DNA of 64,000 nt from Microbacterium hydrocarbonoxydans (GCF_904831005.1 NZ_LR882982.1:1984001-2048000), one strand, 5' to 3'; shown: positions 29,489-38,766, numbered from the stretch's first letter. A program made the numbers and translations. Notes: generated by a model from the letters alone, not told the origin.

Positions 29489-29494
29489 ATTGTA
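29489..29494 (-). promoter_or_regulatory. -10 box (TACAAT) of the ileS T-box transcript
   Basis: TACAAT on the minus strand, immediately upstream of the structured leader. The -35 region is not clear. A start near 29482 gives a leader of about 217 bases. Confidence 0.6.
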
Positions 29495-29530
29495 CGCGCC
29501 CACCGGACCGCCACGACCTGATCATGACGG

Positions 29531-29536
29531 TACTCT
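29531..29536 (+). promoter_or_regulatory. -10 box (TACTCT) for leaderless pentapeptide-like gene
   Basis: TACTCT, then CCGATC, then the ATG at 29543. No Shine-Dalgarno sequence is seen. Confidence 0.5.
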
Positions 29537-29542
29537 CCGATC

Positions 29543-30193
29543 ATGGCCCGAACTTCCGAGTCCCCCGCCCCGCCTCGTGTCTCCTCTCCCGATCTGCCCG
29601 AGCGGTTCGACGATGCGTCCGCGGCACGGAGCATCGATCTGCTCGCCGCACGACTGACCCTCTCGGGTTCGGTGGATCTCGCCTACTCCTCGCTCGAACA
29701 GTGCACCATCGCTGCCGATGCCGATTCCGTCGACCTCTCGGGGGCGACGCTGATCGATGTCGAGATCGTCGGCGCCCGCATCGCGTCGCTCCGACTCCGA
29801 GACGCGAGCATCCGCCGCCTCCGGATCGCCGGGGGACGCGTGGGCACGCTCGATCTCAGCGGCGCACGCATCGACGAACTCGCGATCGACGACGTCCGGA
29901 TCGACTACCTGAATCTGGGCGGCGCTCGCGCGGTCGACCTCGACATCTCGAACTGCGGCATCCGCACTCTCGACATGCCGCAGGCCGAGCTCACGCGCAT
30001 GCGCTTCACCGAGAGCGTGTCGGACGAGGTCGATCCCCGCGGCCTCCGCGCGAAGGACGTGGATCTGCGGGGACTCGACGCCCGCAGCTTCCTCGATGCC
30101 AACAGTCTGCGAGGCACGACGCTCAGCGGGTTCCAGGTGCAGCAGCTCGCGCCCCTGTTCGCGGCGGGCCTCGGCATCCAGGTCAGGGACTGA
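29543..30193 (+). CDS. Pentapeptide-repeat-like protein
   Basis: A 216-residue soluble protein built from short repeats with a hydrophobic residue (mostly Leu or Ile) every five residues, for example LDLSGARIDELAIDDVRIDY near the middle, as in right-handed quadrilateral beta helices. Repeats run from about residue 35 to 150, followed by a less regular end. Some pentapeptide proteins mimic DNA and protect gyrase, but no specific evidence for that exists here. The gene is divergent from ileS, and its last 11 bases overlap the ABC ATPase gene tail to tail. Confidence 0.75.
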   Translation: MARTSESPAPPRVSSPDLPERFDDASAARSIDLLAARLTLSGSVDLAYSSLEQCTIAADADSVDLSGATLIDVEIVGARIASLRLRDASIRRLRIAGGRVGTLDLSGARIDELAIDDVRIDYLNLGGARAVDLDISNCGIRTLDMPQAELTRMRFTESVSDEVDPRGLRAKDVDLRGLDARSFLDANSLRGTTLSGFQVQQLAPLFAAGLGIQVRD

Positions 30194-31691
30194 CCGGACG
30201 ACTCGCCTCCAGCAGCTCCTGAGTGAACGGGTGCTGCGGCGACGCGAACACCTCGGTGACGGCACCCTGCTCGACGATCACCCCGTCCTGCATCACGACG
30301 ACCTCGTCGGCGACGGCACCCACCACGTCGAGGTCATGTGACACGAAGACCATCGTGAGTCTGCGGTCGCGCTGCAGCCTCAGCAGCAACTGGAGCACGC
30401 GTTCGCGAACCGACGGATCGAGCGCGGACACGGGTTCATCGAGCACCAGCACCTGGGGGTCCGCTGCCAGAGCACGCGCGATCGCGGCACGCTGACGCTG
30501 ACCTCCCGACAGCGCACTCGGTCGGCGGGTCGCCAGCACGGGGTCGAGATCAACTTCGGCGAGCAGTTCGACGACGCGCGCCGGCCTCTGCCGGCGAGGC
30601 ACTCCGCCCGCGGCGAGCGCCTCTCTGAGCGAGCGCCCGATCGTCCAGCGCGGGTCGAACGCCCCCAGCGGATTCTGGTGCACGAGCTGCACCCGCTGGT
30701 CGCCCGCCCAGCGCAGGTCGCCGTCGTCGGGCTTCTCGACCCCCACGATCATCCGTGCCAGCGTCGTCTTGCCCGAGCCCGACTCCCCCACGATGCCGAG
30801 GGTGCGGCCCTCTCCGACGACGAAGGATGCCTCGTGCACCGCCACGAGATCGCCGAATCTCTTGGTCAGCGTCCTGCCGACGAGTACCGGCTGCGCCGAA
30901 CCCGGAGGCGCAGTGCGCGGCTCGTGAACGGTCGACGCGATCAGGCGGCGCGTGTAGTCGTGCTGTGGAGAGCCCAGAACGTCGCCGACAGCACCCGACT
31001 CGACCACCACGCCGTTGCGCATCACCAGTACGCGGTCGGCGATCCGACGCACCGCGGCGAAGTCGTGGCTGATGAACACGACGGCGGTGCCGGCATCCGC
31101 GATGTCACGGAGCAGACCGAGGATCCGCGCCTGCACGGTCGCATCGAGTGCCGTGGTCGGTTCGTCGGCGACGAGGACCGCGGGTTCGGCCGCGATCGCC
31201 GAGGCGATGAGAGCCCGCTGCCGCAGCCCGCCGGAGAGCTGATGCGGGTACTGCCGTGCACGGCGGACGGGGTCCGGCATCCAGACCCTCCGCAAGAGGT
31301 CGTGGACCCGTTCACGCACTGCCGCCCTGCCCGACGCGAGTCCGTGCAGAAGCAGGGGCTCGGCGATCTCCGCGCCGACACGTCGCAGCGGGTCGAGCGA
31401 GACGAGAGCATCCTGCGACACGAGCGCGATGCCCGCGCCTCTCAGCGCACGCCAGCGTCTCTCAGTGAATCGCGTGACATCGTGACCGTCGATGAGCATG
31501 CGGTCCACCTGCACGCGCGCCTCCCCGGGCGTCAGCCCCAGCAGCGCCCTGGCAGTGAGCGACTTCCCTGCCCCGGACTCCCCGACGATGGCCACGCACT
31601 CGCCCGGTGAGACCGCCAGCGAGACTCCGTCGACGACCGCGGTACCGCCGAAGTCGATGTGCAGTCCCTCGAGTTCCAGCGCACGTGTCAT
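30183..31691 (-). CDS. Peptide/nickel-type ABC transporter, fused double ATPase
   Basis: A 502-residue protein with two complete ATPase domains in one chain, equivalent to DppD plus DppF. Domain 1 has Walker A GESGAGKS at 37-44, signature LSGGLRQRA and Walker B VLVADEP. Domain 2 has Walker A GESGSGKT, signature LSGGQRQRA and Walker B VLVLDEP. The oligopeptide-type C-terminal extension after each domain is short. The ATG at 31691 overlaps the permease stop (ATGA); a longer reading upstream is only the permease gene in another frame. It energises the permease pair encoded directly upstream. Confidence 0.93.
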   Translation of the reverse strand: MTRALELEGLHIDFGGTAVVDGVSLAVSPGECVAIVGESGAGKSLTARALLGLTPGEARVQVDRMLIDGHDVTRFTERRWRALRGAGIALVSQDALVSLDPLRRVGAEIAEPLLLHGLASGRAAVRERVHDLLRRVWMPDPVRRARQYPHQLSGGLRQRALIASAIAAEPAVLVADEPTTALDATVQARILGLLRDIADAGTAVVFISHDFAAVRRIADRVLVMRNGVVVESGAVGDVLGSPQHDYTRRLIASTVHEPRTAPPGSAQPVLVGRTLTKRFGDLVAVHEASFVVGEGRTLGIVGESGSGKTTLARMIVGVEKPDDGDLRWAGDQRVQLVHQNPLGAFDPRWTIGRSLREALAAGGVPRRQRPARVVELLAEVDLDPVLATRRPSALSGGQRQRAAIARALAADPQVLVLDEPVSALDPSVRERVLQLLLRLQRDRRLTMVFVSHDLDVVGAVADEVVVMQDGVIVEQGAVTEVFASPQHPFTQELLEASRPVSP

Positions 31692-32500
31692 GACGCCCGC
31701 CCCTCTGACCTGGCACGCAGCGTGCGGCCGACGATGGTGGCGGCGATCACCGTGACCGTGATCGCGATTCCCGGGAACACGGCGATCCACCACGCCTGAC
31801 CCAGCACGTTGCGGCCGCCCGCGAGCATGAGCCCCCACTCCGGAGTCGGCTCCGACGGGCCCAGCCCGAGGAAGCTGAGGCCGGCGGCGGCCAGGATGCT
31901 GGATCCGATGCCGATCGTCGCGAGGACGCTCAGCGCTCCCAGCACGCCAGGCACGACGTGCCGCACGAAAGCCTGCCCGGGGCGCACGCCGAGGATGCGT
32001 GCCGCCTCGACGTGCTCCGCGCGTCGCAGTGTGCGCGTCTGCACTCTCGCAAGACGGATGTAGACCGGCACGGCGGCCAGAGTCACGGCGATCGCGATGT
32101 TGATCGGTCCCGGTCCGAGAACCGCGACGACCACGAGGGCCACGAGGAACTCGGGAAACGCCATGAGCACGTCGTTCACGCGCATGAGGGCCGCGTCGAC
32201 GGTGCGGGGAGCGAGGCCTGCCAGCGCGCCGACGAGCAGTCCGACCACGAGCGCGATCCCCGTGGCGAGAAGCCCGATCCCCACCGAGCGTCCCGCTCCG
32301 TGGATCACCCTCGAATAGACATCGCGCCCGCTCTGATCCGTGCCGAACAGGTGCTCGCCGCTCGGCGGCAGCAGCGCGCCCCGCACATCGGTCTGCAGCG
32401 GATCGTGCGTCGCGAACACATCGGGGAACACCGCCACGAGGGCGAGCACCAGCAGGATCGCCGTCGCGCACCACAGCAGCACCAGCTGTGCGCGCCTCAC
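31688..32500 (-). CDS. Peptide/nickel-type ABC transporter permease (DppC-like)
   Basis: A 270-residue inner-membrane permease. An N-terminal helix is followed by the extracellular segment HLFGTDQSGRDVYSRVIHGA, a hallmark of DppC/OppC proteins. The cytoplasmic EAA loop EAARILGVRPGQAFVRHVVP, which docks on the ATPase, follows later. The start is the GTG at 32498-32500, which overlaps the stop of the partner permease (GTGA). The longer upstream reading has no transporter sequence. Confidence 0.92.
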   Translation of the reverse strand: MRRAQLVLLWCATAILLVLALVAVFPDVFATHDPLQTDVRGALLPPSGEHLFGTDQSGRDVYSRVIHGAGRSVGIGLLATGIALVVGLLVGALAGLAPRTVDAALMRVNDVLMAFPEFLVALVVVAVLGPGPINIAIAVTLAAVPVYIRLARVQTRTLRRAEHVEAARILGVRPGQAFVRHVVPGVLGALSVLATIGIGSSILAAAGLSFLGLGPSEPTPEWGLMLAGGRNVLGQAWWIAVFPGIAITVTVIAATIVGRTLRARSEGRAS

Positions 32501-33471
32501 CGGGAGCTCCCGCGCTCCATGCGCAGCCGCGGATCGATGAGCGGGTGCGTCAGTTCGACGACGAGATTCACCGCGACGAAGACGAGTGCGCTGAGCAGGA
32601 TGATCCCCGTGATCACCGGCAGGTCGCGGTTCGCGATGGCGGCCAGCGTGACGCGCCCGAGGCCCGCACGCGCGAAGACCGTCTCCACGAGCACCGCCCC
32701 TCCGAGCACCGAGCCGGTGAGGTAGGCGGCGAGCGTGATCGCATTCGCTCCGCCGTGCCTCAGACCGTGGCGCAGTGTGAACCACGACTCACCGGCGCCG
32801 CGCGCCCGGACGGTCTCGGCGAACGGCATCCGCTCCGCCTGCGCGAGGCCGTCGCGCAGCACCTGGCTGAGCAGCGCCGCGACGGGCAGAGCCAGTGTGA
32901 TCGCCGGCAGCACGATCGTCGCGGGGTTGCGTGCACCCGAGACCGGGAACCAGCCGAGACCGAAGGCGAAGACGCTGAGCAGCACCAGTCCGATCCAGAA
33001 GACCGGTGACGACAGGATCACGAGTTCGACCCCTGCAGCGACGGCCCTGCCTGCCTGACCGCGCACCAGCAGGGCGACCGCCAGCGCGAGCAGCACGGCG
33101 ATCGCCAGGGCCAGCGCAGAGAGCTGCAGCGTCGCTCCCAGCTGTCGACCGATCACCTCTGTCACCGGCATCCGCAGCTGGTACGACTCCCCGAGATCTC
33201 CTCTGGCGAGCTGTCCGAGAAAGCTGAGGTACTGCTCGAACGGGGGACGATCGAGTCCGAGCTCGGCGCGGATGCCGTCCTTGACCTCGTCGCTCACCTG
33301 CGCCTGAGGGCCCAGCATGACCGAGACGGGGTCGCCCGGGATCACCCGGAACGCGAGGAAGGTCAGCGTCGCCGCACCCCACAGCACGATCACGACGGAT
33401 CCCGCGAGGCCGCCGACCCGGATGAGCGCTGCCTTCACCGTTCGCGCCCTCTCGACGATCGCTGAGCGCAC
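32497..33471 (-). CDS. Peptide/nickel-type ABC transporter permease (DppB-like)
   Basis: A 324-residue permease. The N-terminal helix ends in FRVIPGDPVSVMLGPQA, the usual DppB/OppB start of the periplasmic domain. An EAA-like loop (RARGAGESWFTLRHGLR) precedes the last helices. The start is a GTG at 33469-33471 without an obvious ribosome site, 70 bases after the binding protein gene. No terminator was found in that gap, so all four genes are probably one transcript. Confidence 0.92.
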   Translation of the reverse strand: MRSAIVERARTVKAALIRVGGLAGSVVIVLWGAATLTFLAFRVIPGDPVSVMLGPQAQVSDEVKDGIRAELGLDRPPFEQYLSFLGQLARGDLGESYQLRMPVTEVIGRQLGATLQLSALALAIAVLLALAVALLVRGQAGRAVAAGVELVILSSPVFWIGLVLLSVFAFGLGWFPVSGARNPATIVLPAITLALPVAALLSQVLRDGLAQAERMPFAETVRARGAGESWFTLRHGLRHGGANAITLAAYLTGSVLGGAVLVETVFARAGLGRVTLAAIANRDLPVITGIILLSALVFVAVNLVVELTHPLIDPRLRMERGSSR

Positions 33472-33541
33472 TGCGGATCACGGCGCTCGCTCACGAACGA
33501 TACCGCAGCGTGCTTCGCCAGGGCGGCCGACGACGCGGGCG

Positions 33542-35152
33542 TCAGCCCACGCTCACGTCGAAGAAGAGCGGGCGGCCGTACAGGTCGTAGTCGAGTCCGC
33601 TCACGCGCTCCCCCACTGCCGTGATGGCGGAGGGGCTGTACAGCGGCACGATCGCGGTGTACTCGGCGTTCCACTCCTGCAGCTGCGTGTAGATCGAGTT
33701 TCGCTGATCCTGATCGCTCGACGCGACGGCCTGATCCAGCAGCGTGTCGATCTCGGGATCGGTGACCTGCGAGGCGTTCTGGAAACCCTCGGAGTGAAGA
33801 TGGGCGCGCAGGAAGTCGGGGTCGACCCCCGAGAACCCCCAGTCAGTGAGGTCGAAGGTCTTCGGGCCGTACTGCTCGTTGTACGCCCCCGGCTCCAGCA
33901 CTTCCCTGACCACCTCGAAGCCGATCGCCTTGAGGTCCGACTGGATCGCGTTGGCGAGAGCAGCCCGGTCATCGGGAACCGGCGTCCACGCGATCCACCG
34001 CGCCGACAGGCGCTGTCCGTCCTTCATGCGGATGCCGTCGCTGTCGCGCTCCGTCCATCCCGCTTCGTCGAGCAGCGCGCTCGCCGCGTCCTGGTCGAAT
34101 GCCCACGTGCCCTCGAGCGACGCGTCATAACCCGGTGTGGTGGATCCCAACACGCTCCAGGCACGAGGGAACTGATCGAAGAAGATCTCCTCGACCGCCG
34201 CATCCACATCGATGCCTCGAGCGAACGCCTGACGGACCTTCTCGTCAGCGAACACTCCGTACTTCTCGTTGAGGTAGAGCGAGTAGGGCAGACCCGGATA
34301 CTCGATCGAGTCGACCGTGATGCCGTCGCCGAGGTCACCGGCGAGGTTCGGCGGGATGTTGCTGGCGAGATCGGCTTCGCCGCTCTGCACGACCCCGGTG
34401 CGCACCGAGGCTTCGGGCTGGATCTCGACGCGCAGCGTCTCGACCTCCGGCGCCTTCTCACTGTGCGGACCCCATGCGTAGTCGTCGTTGCGCGTGTACA
34501 CGAGTTCCTGGTCGGGGGTGTACTCCGTCAGCTCGTACGGTCCGGTGCCGACGGTGATGCCGGGACCGCCGGCCTTCAGCTCGTCAGCGGATTCCGCCAG
34601 GACCGCCGGTGAGTAGAAGCCGAGCTGAGGAGTGCTGGCCGCCTGCAGGAAAGGCGCGTACGGCTGGCTGAAGCGCACCGTGACGGTGTGGTCGTCGACG
34701 ACATCCGTGCCCTCGTAGAAGTCCGCCCCGAGCATCGCCGCCGCCTGTGCCGACTCGGTCGCCGGATCGACGATCCTGTCGAAGTTGGCCTTGACGGCCT
34801 CGGCGTCGAAAGGCTCGCCGTCAGTGAACGTCACGCCCTCGCGAAGAACGAAGGTGTACTCGGTGCTGTCCGCAGAGACGCTCCACTCCTTCGCCAGCCA
34901 CGGGGTGAACGAGCCGTCATCCTCCTGGAACACGAGCGAGTCGAGCACGGCGCGCTGGACCATGCCTGAGACGTCGAGCTGGCTCACCTGCGGGTCCATG
35001 TGCCCGGCCGGGAGGTTCGCACCCTCGATCGACCAGACGAGCTCGCCGCCGTCTGATTCTGATGCCGGGGCGGCGCAGGAACTGAGCAGCAGCGCGGAGG
35101 CGGCGGCGACCGCACCGATCGACAGGGCGCGGCGACGAACGGAGACAGGCAT
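33542..35152 (-). CDS. ABC transporter substrate-binding lipoprotein (family 5)
   Basis: A 536-residue extracellular solute-binding protein of the DppA/OppA type. The N-terminus has arginines, a hydrophobic core and a lipobox LLSSC with the lipidated cysteine at residue 26. A long two-lobed binding domain follows, with a conserved WSVSADSTEYTFVLREGVTF block. The ATG at 35152 is chosen because TGAGGA lies five bases upstream. The ligand, whether peptide, nickel chelate or glycoside, cannot be told from sequence. It heads a binding protein, permease, permease, fused ATPase operon. Confidence 0.93.
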   Translation of the reverse strand: MPVSVRRRALSIGAVAAASALLLSSCAAPASESDGGELVWSIEGANLPAGHMDPQVSQLDVSGMVQRAVLDSLVFQEDDGSFTPWLAKEWSVSADSTEYTFVLREGVTFTDGEPFDAEAVKANFDRIVDPATESAQAAAMLGADFYEGTDVVDDHTVTVRFSQPYAPFLQAASTPQLGFYSPAVLAESADELKAGGPGITVGTGPYELTEYTPDQELVYTRNDDYAWGPHSEKAPEVETLRVEIQPEASVRTGVVQSGEADLASNIPPNLAGDLGDGITVDSIEYPGLPYSLYLNEKYGVFADEKVRQAFARGIDVDAAVEEIFFDQFPRAWSVLGSTTPGYDASLEGTWAFDQDAASALLDEAGWTERDSDGIRMKDGQRLSARWIAWTPVPDDRAALANAIQSDLKAIGFEVVREVLEPGAYNEQYGPKTFDLTDWGFSGVDPDFLRAHLHSEGFQNASQVTDPEIDTLLDQAVASSDQDQRNSIYTQLQEWNAEYTAIVPLYSPSAITAVGERVSGLDYDLYGRPLFFDVSVG

Positions 35153-35213
35153 GGTGATCCTCAGAGGGGTACGGAGACGGGGCGCGGGCACGGGAGTTCT
35201 TGGACCCGATCCA

Positions 35214-35219
35214 ATTGTA
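35214..35219 (-). promoter_or_regulatory. -10 box (TACAAT) for the ABC transporter operon
   Basis: TACAAT on the minus strand about 60 bases before the binding protein ATG. The -35 is weak. The divergent TATACT box for the lipoprotein gene is 50 bases away. Confidence 0.5.
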
Positions 35220-35268
35220 GGTGTTTCCTGCGCTTACAGAGGCGGTACGACAGCTCGCGGCGCTCTCC

Positions 35269-35274
35269 TATACT
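35269..35274 (+). promoter_or_regulatory. -10 box (TATACT) for the lipoprotein gene
   Basis: TATACT followed by a short leader containing the ribosome site GAGGAGGGGG and a GTG start at 35301. The -35 is not obvious. Confidence 0.55.
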
Positions 35275-35300
35275 GCGAAGACATCAGAGGAGGGGGCACC

Positions 35301-35828
35301 GTGGTGTCTGAGGGACTCTCGGAGCGCATCGCCGCGCGGCACGCCACGATCGACCGGGGCACCATCGGCCGTACTCGCGCTTCTCGGGGAATCGGTGCGC
35401 TCGCACTCGCCGCGACGATGCTCGCGCTGTGCGGATGCGGCCCGTTCCTGAAGGAGACCTCGGACGGGGACTTCGCGGAGACCATACCCGCCGCACTCGC
35501 CGAGTCCGGTCGGGGCGTCACGGACTCCTTTGCGGCGAAAGGACTCGACGGATTCACCTTCTACCTGAACGTCGGGATCGATGTGGAAGAGCAGACGGTC
35601 GACGCGGATGATCTTGCGGCTTTCCTGCGCATCATCGTCCTCGGCAACGATCTGCCCACAGACCAGATCCGCCTGACTGTGCAGAATGCGGAGGGAGATT
35701 TCCTCGACGTCGAGTCGATCGCCGTGCAGACGGCGCCGGATCTCGACCTGTTCGCCTCGTCCGACACGACGCTCATCCTCGACGAGGAGCAGGCCATCGA
35801 GATCGTCGAGGCGGTCTGGGGCGATTAG
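35301..35828 (+). CDS. Putative lipoprotein of unknown function
   Basis: A 175-residue protein with an unusually long, charged N-terminal region (about 32 residues), then a hydrophobic core and lipobox LCGC, giving a lipidated cysteine near residue 49. The mature part is acidic, with a segment FTFYLNVGIDVEEQTVDADD and mixed alpha/beta character. I recognise no domain. Two GTG codons in tandem (35301 and 35304) follow a strong GAGGAGGGGG site. The gene is divergent from the ABC transporter operon and upstream of valS. Confidence 0.72.
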   Translation: MVSEGLSERIAARHATIDRGTIGRTRASRGIGALALAATMLALCGCGPFLKETSDGDFAETIPAALAESGRGVTDSFAAKGLDGFTFYLNVGIDVEEQTVDADDLAAFLRIIVLGNDLPTDQIRLTVQNAEGDFLDVESIAVQTAPDLDLFASSDTTLILDEEQAIEIVEAVWGD

Positions 35829-35896
35829 ACTGTGGGGCACAACCCACACTCAGGCACGCTCACACAGTGCCGCATACATCGCTCGAGGAGACCTCC

Positions 35897-38491
35897 ATGT
35901 CCGCGATACCCGACAAGCCCGTACTCGAAGGTCTCGAAGCGAAGTGGGGTGAGGCCTGGTCCGAGCAGGGAACATATCTGTTCGATCGCATTCGCGCCGC
36001 AGAGTCGGGCCGTGACGGCGTCTACTCGATCGACACTCCCCCGCCCACCGCATCCGGCAGCCTGCACATCGGGCACGTGTTCTCCTACACGCACACCGAC
36101 GTCAAGGCGCGGTTCGAGCGCATGCGCGGAAAGACCGTGTTCTACCCGATGGGCTGGGACGACAACGGCCTGCCCACCGAGCGCCGCGTACAGAACTACT
36201 ACGGCGTGCGCTGCGACCCGACGCTGCCCTACCAGGCCGACTTCACGCCTCCGTTCGAGGGCGGTGACAACAAGTCCAGCCGCGCCGCCGACCAGGTTCC
36301 GATCAGCCGTCGGAACTTCATCGAGCTCTGCGAGCGTCTGACCATCGAGGACGAGAAGCAGTTCGAAGCTCTGTTCCGCCAGCTCGGCCTCTCGGTCGAC
36401 TGGACGCAGACCTACCGCACGATCTCTGACGACACGATCCGCCAGAGCCAGCTCGCGTTCCTCCGCAACCTCGAGCGCGGAGAGGCCTACCAGTCGCTCG
36501 CGCCGACGCTGTGGGACATCGACTTCCGCTCGGCGATCGCCCAGGCCGAGCTCGAGGATCGCGATCAGCAGGCCGCCTATCACACCATCGATTTCCCGTT
36601 CGCCGACGGCTCCGGCTCGATCACGATCGAGACCACCCGCCCCGAACTGCTTCCCGCGTGCATCGCGATCGTGACGCACCCCGAGGGCCCGCACAAGCAC
36701 CTGATCGGCACCAAGGTGCGCACGCCGTTCTTCGGGGCCGAGATCGAGATCCACGGCCATCACCTCGCTCAGCCCGACAAGGGCACGGGGGCGGCGATGG
36801 TCTGCACCTTCGGCGACGTCACCGACATCATCTGGTGGCGCGAACTGCGCACGGCGGCGGGCGACCACCTCCCCAACATGACGACGATCGGCCTCGACGG
36901 ACGCTTCCTGCCGACCGCGCCCTCGATCGTCGCAGACTCCGAGGCCATCGAATGGTATGCCGCAGAGCTCGCCGGGAAGACGGTGTTCTCCGCCCGCAAG
37001 GCCATCGTCGAGAAGCTCCAGGAGACCGGCGACATGACGGCGGTCGGCAAGCCGTTCAACCATGCCGTGAAGTTCTTCGAGAAGGGCGACCGACCGCTCG
37101 AGATCGTCTCGACCCGTCAGTGGTACATCCGCAACGGCGCGCGCGACACGACGCTGCGCGATGAGCTCCTCGAGCGCGGCACGCAGCTCGCGTGGCATCC
37201 CGAGTTCATGCGCGTGCGCTACGAGAACTGGGTCGGCGGCCTGACCGGCGACTGGCTCGTGTCGCGCCAGCGATTCTTCGGCGTGCCGATCCCCCTCTGG
37301 TACGGGCTCGACGAGAACGGCGAGCGCGACTACGACCGCGTGATCGCTCCCGCCCACACCAGCCTCCCCATCGATCCGACGACCGACGTGCCCGAGGGAT
37401 ACACCGAGGACCAGCGCGGCGTGGCGGGTGGCTTCGAGGCCGAGGCCGACATCCTCGACACCTGGGCCACCTCGTCGCTGACTCCGCAGCTCGCCGGCGG
37501 ATGGCAGCGCGATGAGGAGCTGTGGCAGCTCACCGCACCGTTCGACCTGCGTCCGCAGGGACAGGACATCATCCGCACGTGGCTCTTCTCGACCATGCTG
37601 CGCTCCACCCTCGAAGACGGCCGTGCGCCGTGGCGCAACGCCGCGATCTCGGGCTTCATCGTCGACCCCGACCGCAAGAAGATGTCGAAGTCGAAGGGCA
37701 ACGTCGTGACGCCGGCGGACATCCTCGAGACCCACGGATCGGATGCGGTGCGCTACTGGGCCGCCTCCAGCCGCCTGGGGATGGATGCCGCCTTCGATCC
37801 GCAGAACCCGACGCAGGTCAAGATCGGCCGCCGCCTGGCGATCAAGGTGCTCAACGCCGCGAAGTTCGTGCTGTCGTTCCCGGTGCCCGAGGGCGCGCAG
37901 GTGACGCACGCCCTCGACGCATCGATGCTGACGGGTCTCGACGCCGTGATCGCCGAGGCTACCGCAGCATTCGAGAACTACGACCAGGCCAAGGCGCTCG
38001 AGGTCACCGAGGCGTTCTTCTGGACCTTCTGCGACGACTACCTCGAGCTCGTGAAGGAGCGCGCCTACAACCAGAACGACGTGGGCCAGGCATCCGCCGC
38101 GCTCGCGCTGCGTCTGGCCCTGTCGACTCTGCTGCGTCTTCTCGCCCCGATCATCTCGTTCGCGACCGAAGAGGTGTGGTCGTGGTTCGAGGAGGGCTCG
38201 GTGCACACCGCTGCGTGGCCGGAGGCGCTCGGCATCGAGGGCGACACGGCAGTGCTGTCGGCTGCGAGCGAGGCGCTGATCGGCATCCGCCGAGCCAAGA
38301 CCGAGGCGAAGGCATCGCAGAAGACCCCGGTCGCTCGTGCGGCGATCGCGGCCCCTGCGACGAAGCTCGAGGCCCTGCGCGCCGCAGCCGACGATCTGAA
38401 GGCTGTCGGGCGGATCGCCGAGCTCGAGATCACAGAAGCGGACGAGTTCGCGGTCACCGCGATCGAGCTCGCTCCGGTCGAGAGCGCCTGA
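35897..38491 (+). CDS. valS: Valyl-tRNA synthetase
   Basis: Class I synthetase for tRNA-Val, 864 residues, with HIGH at 57-60 and KMSKS at 595-599. The CP1 editing domain lies between them. It is shorter than E. coli ValS (951) and its C-terminal arm is reduced. The ATG at 35897 has GAGGAG upstream; an earlier in-frame ATG at 35867 is less well supported. The stop codon shares one base with the start of a 71-residue ORF. A hairpin at 35831-35848 follows the lipoprotein stop without a T run. Confidence 0.95.
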   Translation: MSAIPDKPVLEGLEAKWGEAWSEQGTYLFDRIRAAESGRDGVYSIDTPPPTASGSLHIGHVFSYTHTDVKARFERMRGKTVFYPMGWDDNGLPTERRVQNYYGVRCDPTLPYQADFTPPFEGGDNKSSRAADQVPISRRNFIELCERLTIEDEKQFEALFRQLGLSVDWTQTYRTISDDTIRQSQLAFLRNLERGEAYQSLAPTLWDIDFRSAIAQAELEDRDQQAAYHTIDFPFADGSGSITIETTRPELLPACIAIVTHPEGPHKHLIGTKVRTPFFGAEIEIHGHHLAQPDKGTGAAMVCTFGDVTDIIWWRELRTAAGDHLPNMTTIGLDGRFLPTAPSIVADSEAIEWYAAELAGKTVFSARKAIVEKLQETGDMTAVGKPFNHAVKFFEKGDRPLEIVSTRQWYIRNGARDTTLRDELLERGTQLAWHPEFMRVRYENWVGGLTGDWLVSRQRFFGVPIPLWYGLDENGERDYDRVIAPAHTSLPIDPTTDVPEGYTEDQRGVAGGFEAEADILDTWATSSLTPQLAGGWQRDEELWQLTAPFDLRPQGQDIIRTWLFSTMLRSTLEDGRAPWRNAAISGFIVDPDRKKMSKSKGNVVTPADILETHGSDAVRYWAASSRLGMDAAFDPQNPTQVKIGRRLAIKVLNAAKFVLSFPVPEGAQVTHALDASMLTGLDAVIAEATAAFENYDQAKALEVTEAFFWTFCDDYLELVKERAYNQNDVGQASAALALRLALSTLLRLLAPIISFATEEVWSWFEEGSVHTAAWPEALGIEGDTAVLSAASEALIGIRRAKTEAKASQKTPVARAAIAAPATKLEALRAAADDLKAVGRIAELEITEADEFAVTAIELAPVESA

Positions 38492-38706
38492 TGCAGCTCG
38501 GCACGCGATGGGCGACCGGGGCGCAGCCCCCGGCGTCCGTCCCCGAGTCCCTGAAGCCGGCCATCGCCGAGGTCGAATCCCGCGGGCTCGCCGGGCACTG
38601 GACTCTGACGTGGCTCGAGGGCCGTGCGATCGCCGAGCTGGATGCCGGATGGGAGGTCGTGCAGACCTCGACCGGTGACGTGATCGCCCGTCCCTTCGAG
38701 GACTGA
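38491..38706 (+). CDS. Small conserved protein coupled to valS
   Basis: A 71-residue soluble protein whose ATG overlaps the valS stop as TGATG, so translation is probably coupled. It has a Trp-containing core (GHWTLTWLEGRAIAELDAGW) that reads like a small alpha/beta domain. I recognise no family. It is closed by the hairpin at 38729-38766. Because it rides on valS, a role linked to translation is possible but unproven. Confidence 0.65.
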   Translation: MQLGTRWATGAQPPASVPESLKPAIAEVESRGLAGHWTLTWLEGRAIAELDAGWEVVQTSTGDVIARPFED

Positions 38707-38728
38707 TCCGGCCCGCCACCTGCACCAC

Positions 38729-38766
38729 CCGAGACCCTCCGCCGCCATGGGCACGGAGGGTCTCGG
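38729..38766 (+). terminator. Terminator of valS operon
   Basis: A 13-base-pair stem, CCGAGACCCTCCG with CGGAGGGTCTCGG, and a 12-base loop. A short T/C-rich tail follows. Confidence 0.75.

Noticed and set aside
31692..32474. Apparent N-terminal extension of the fused ABC ATPase
   Set aside because: This part is the permease gene read in another frame. The ATPase begins at the ATGA overlap at 31691.
35831..35848. Hairpin TGTGGG/CCCACA after the lipoprotein gene as a terminator
   Set aside because: Six base pairs only, without a T run. It may equally be part of the valS leader, so it is not called.
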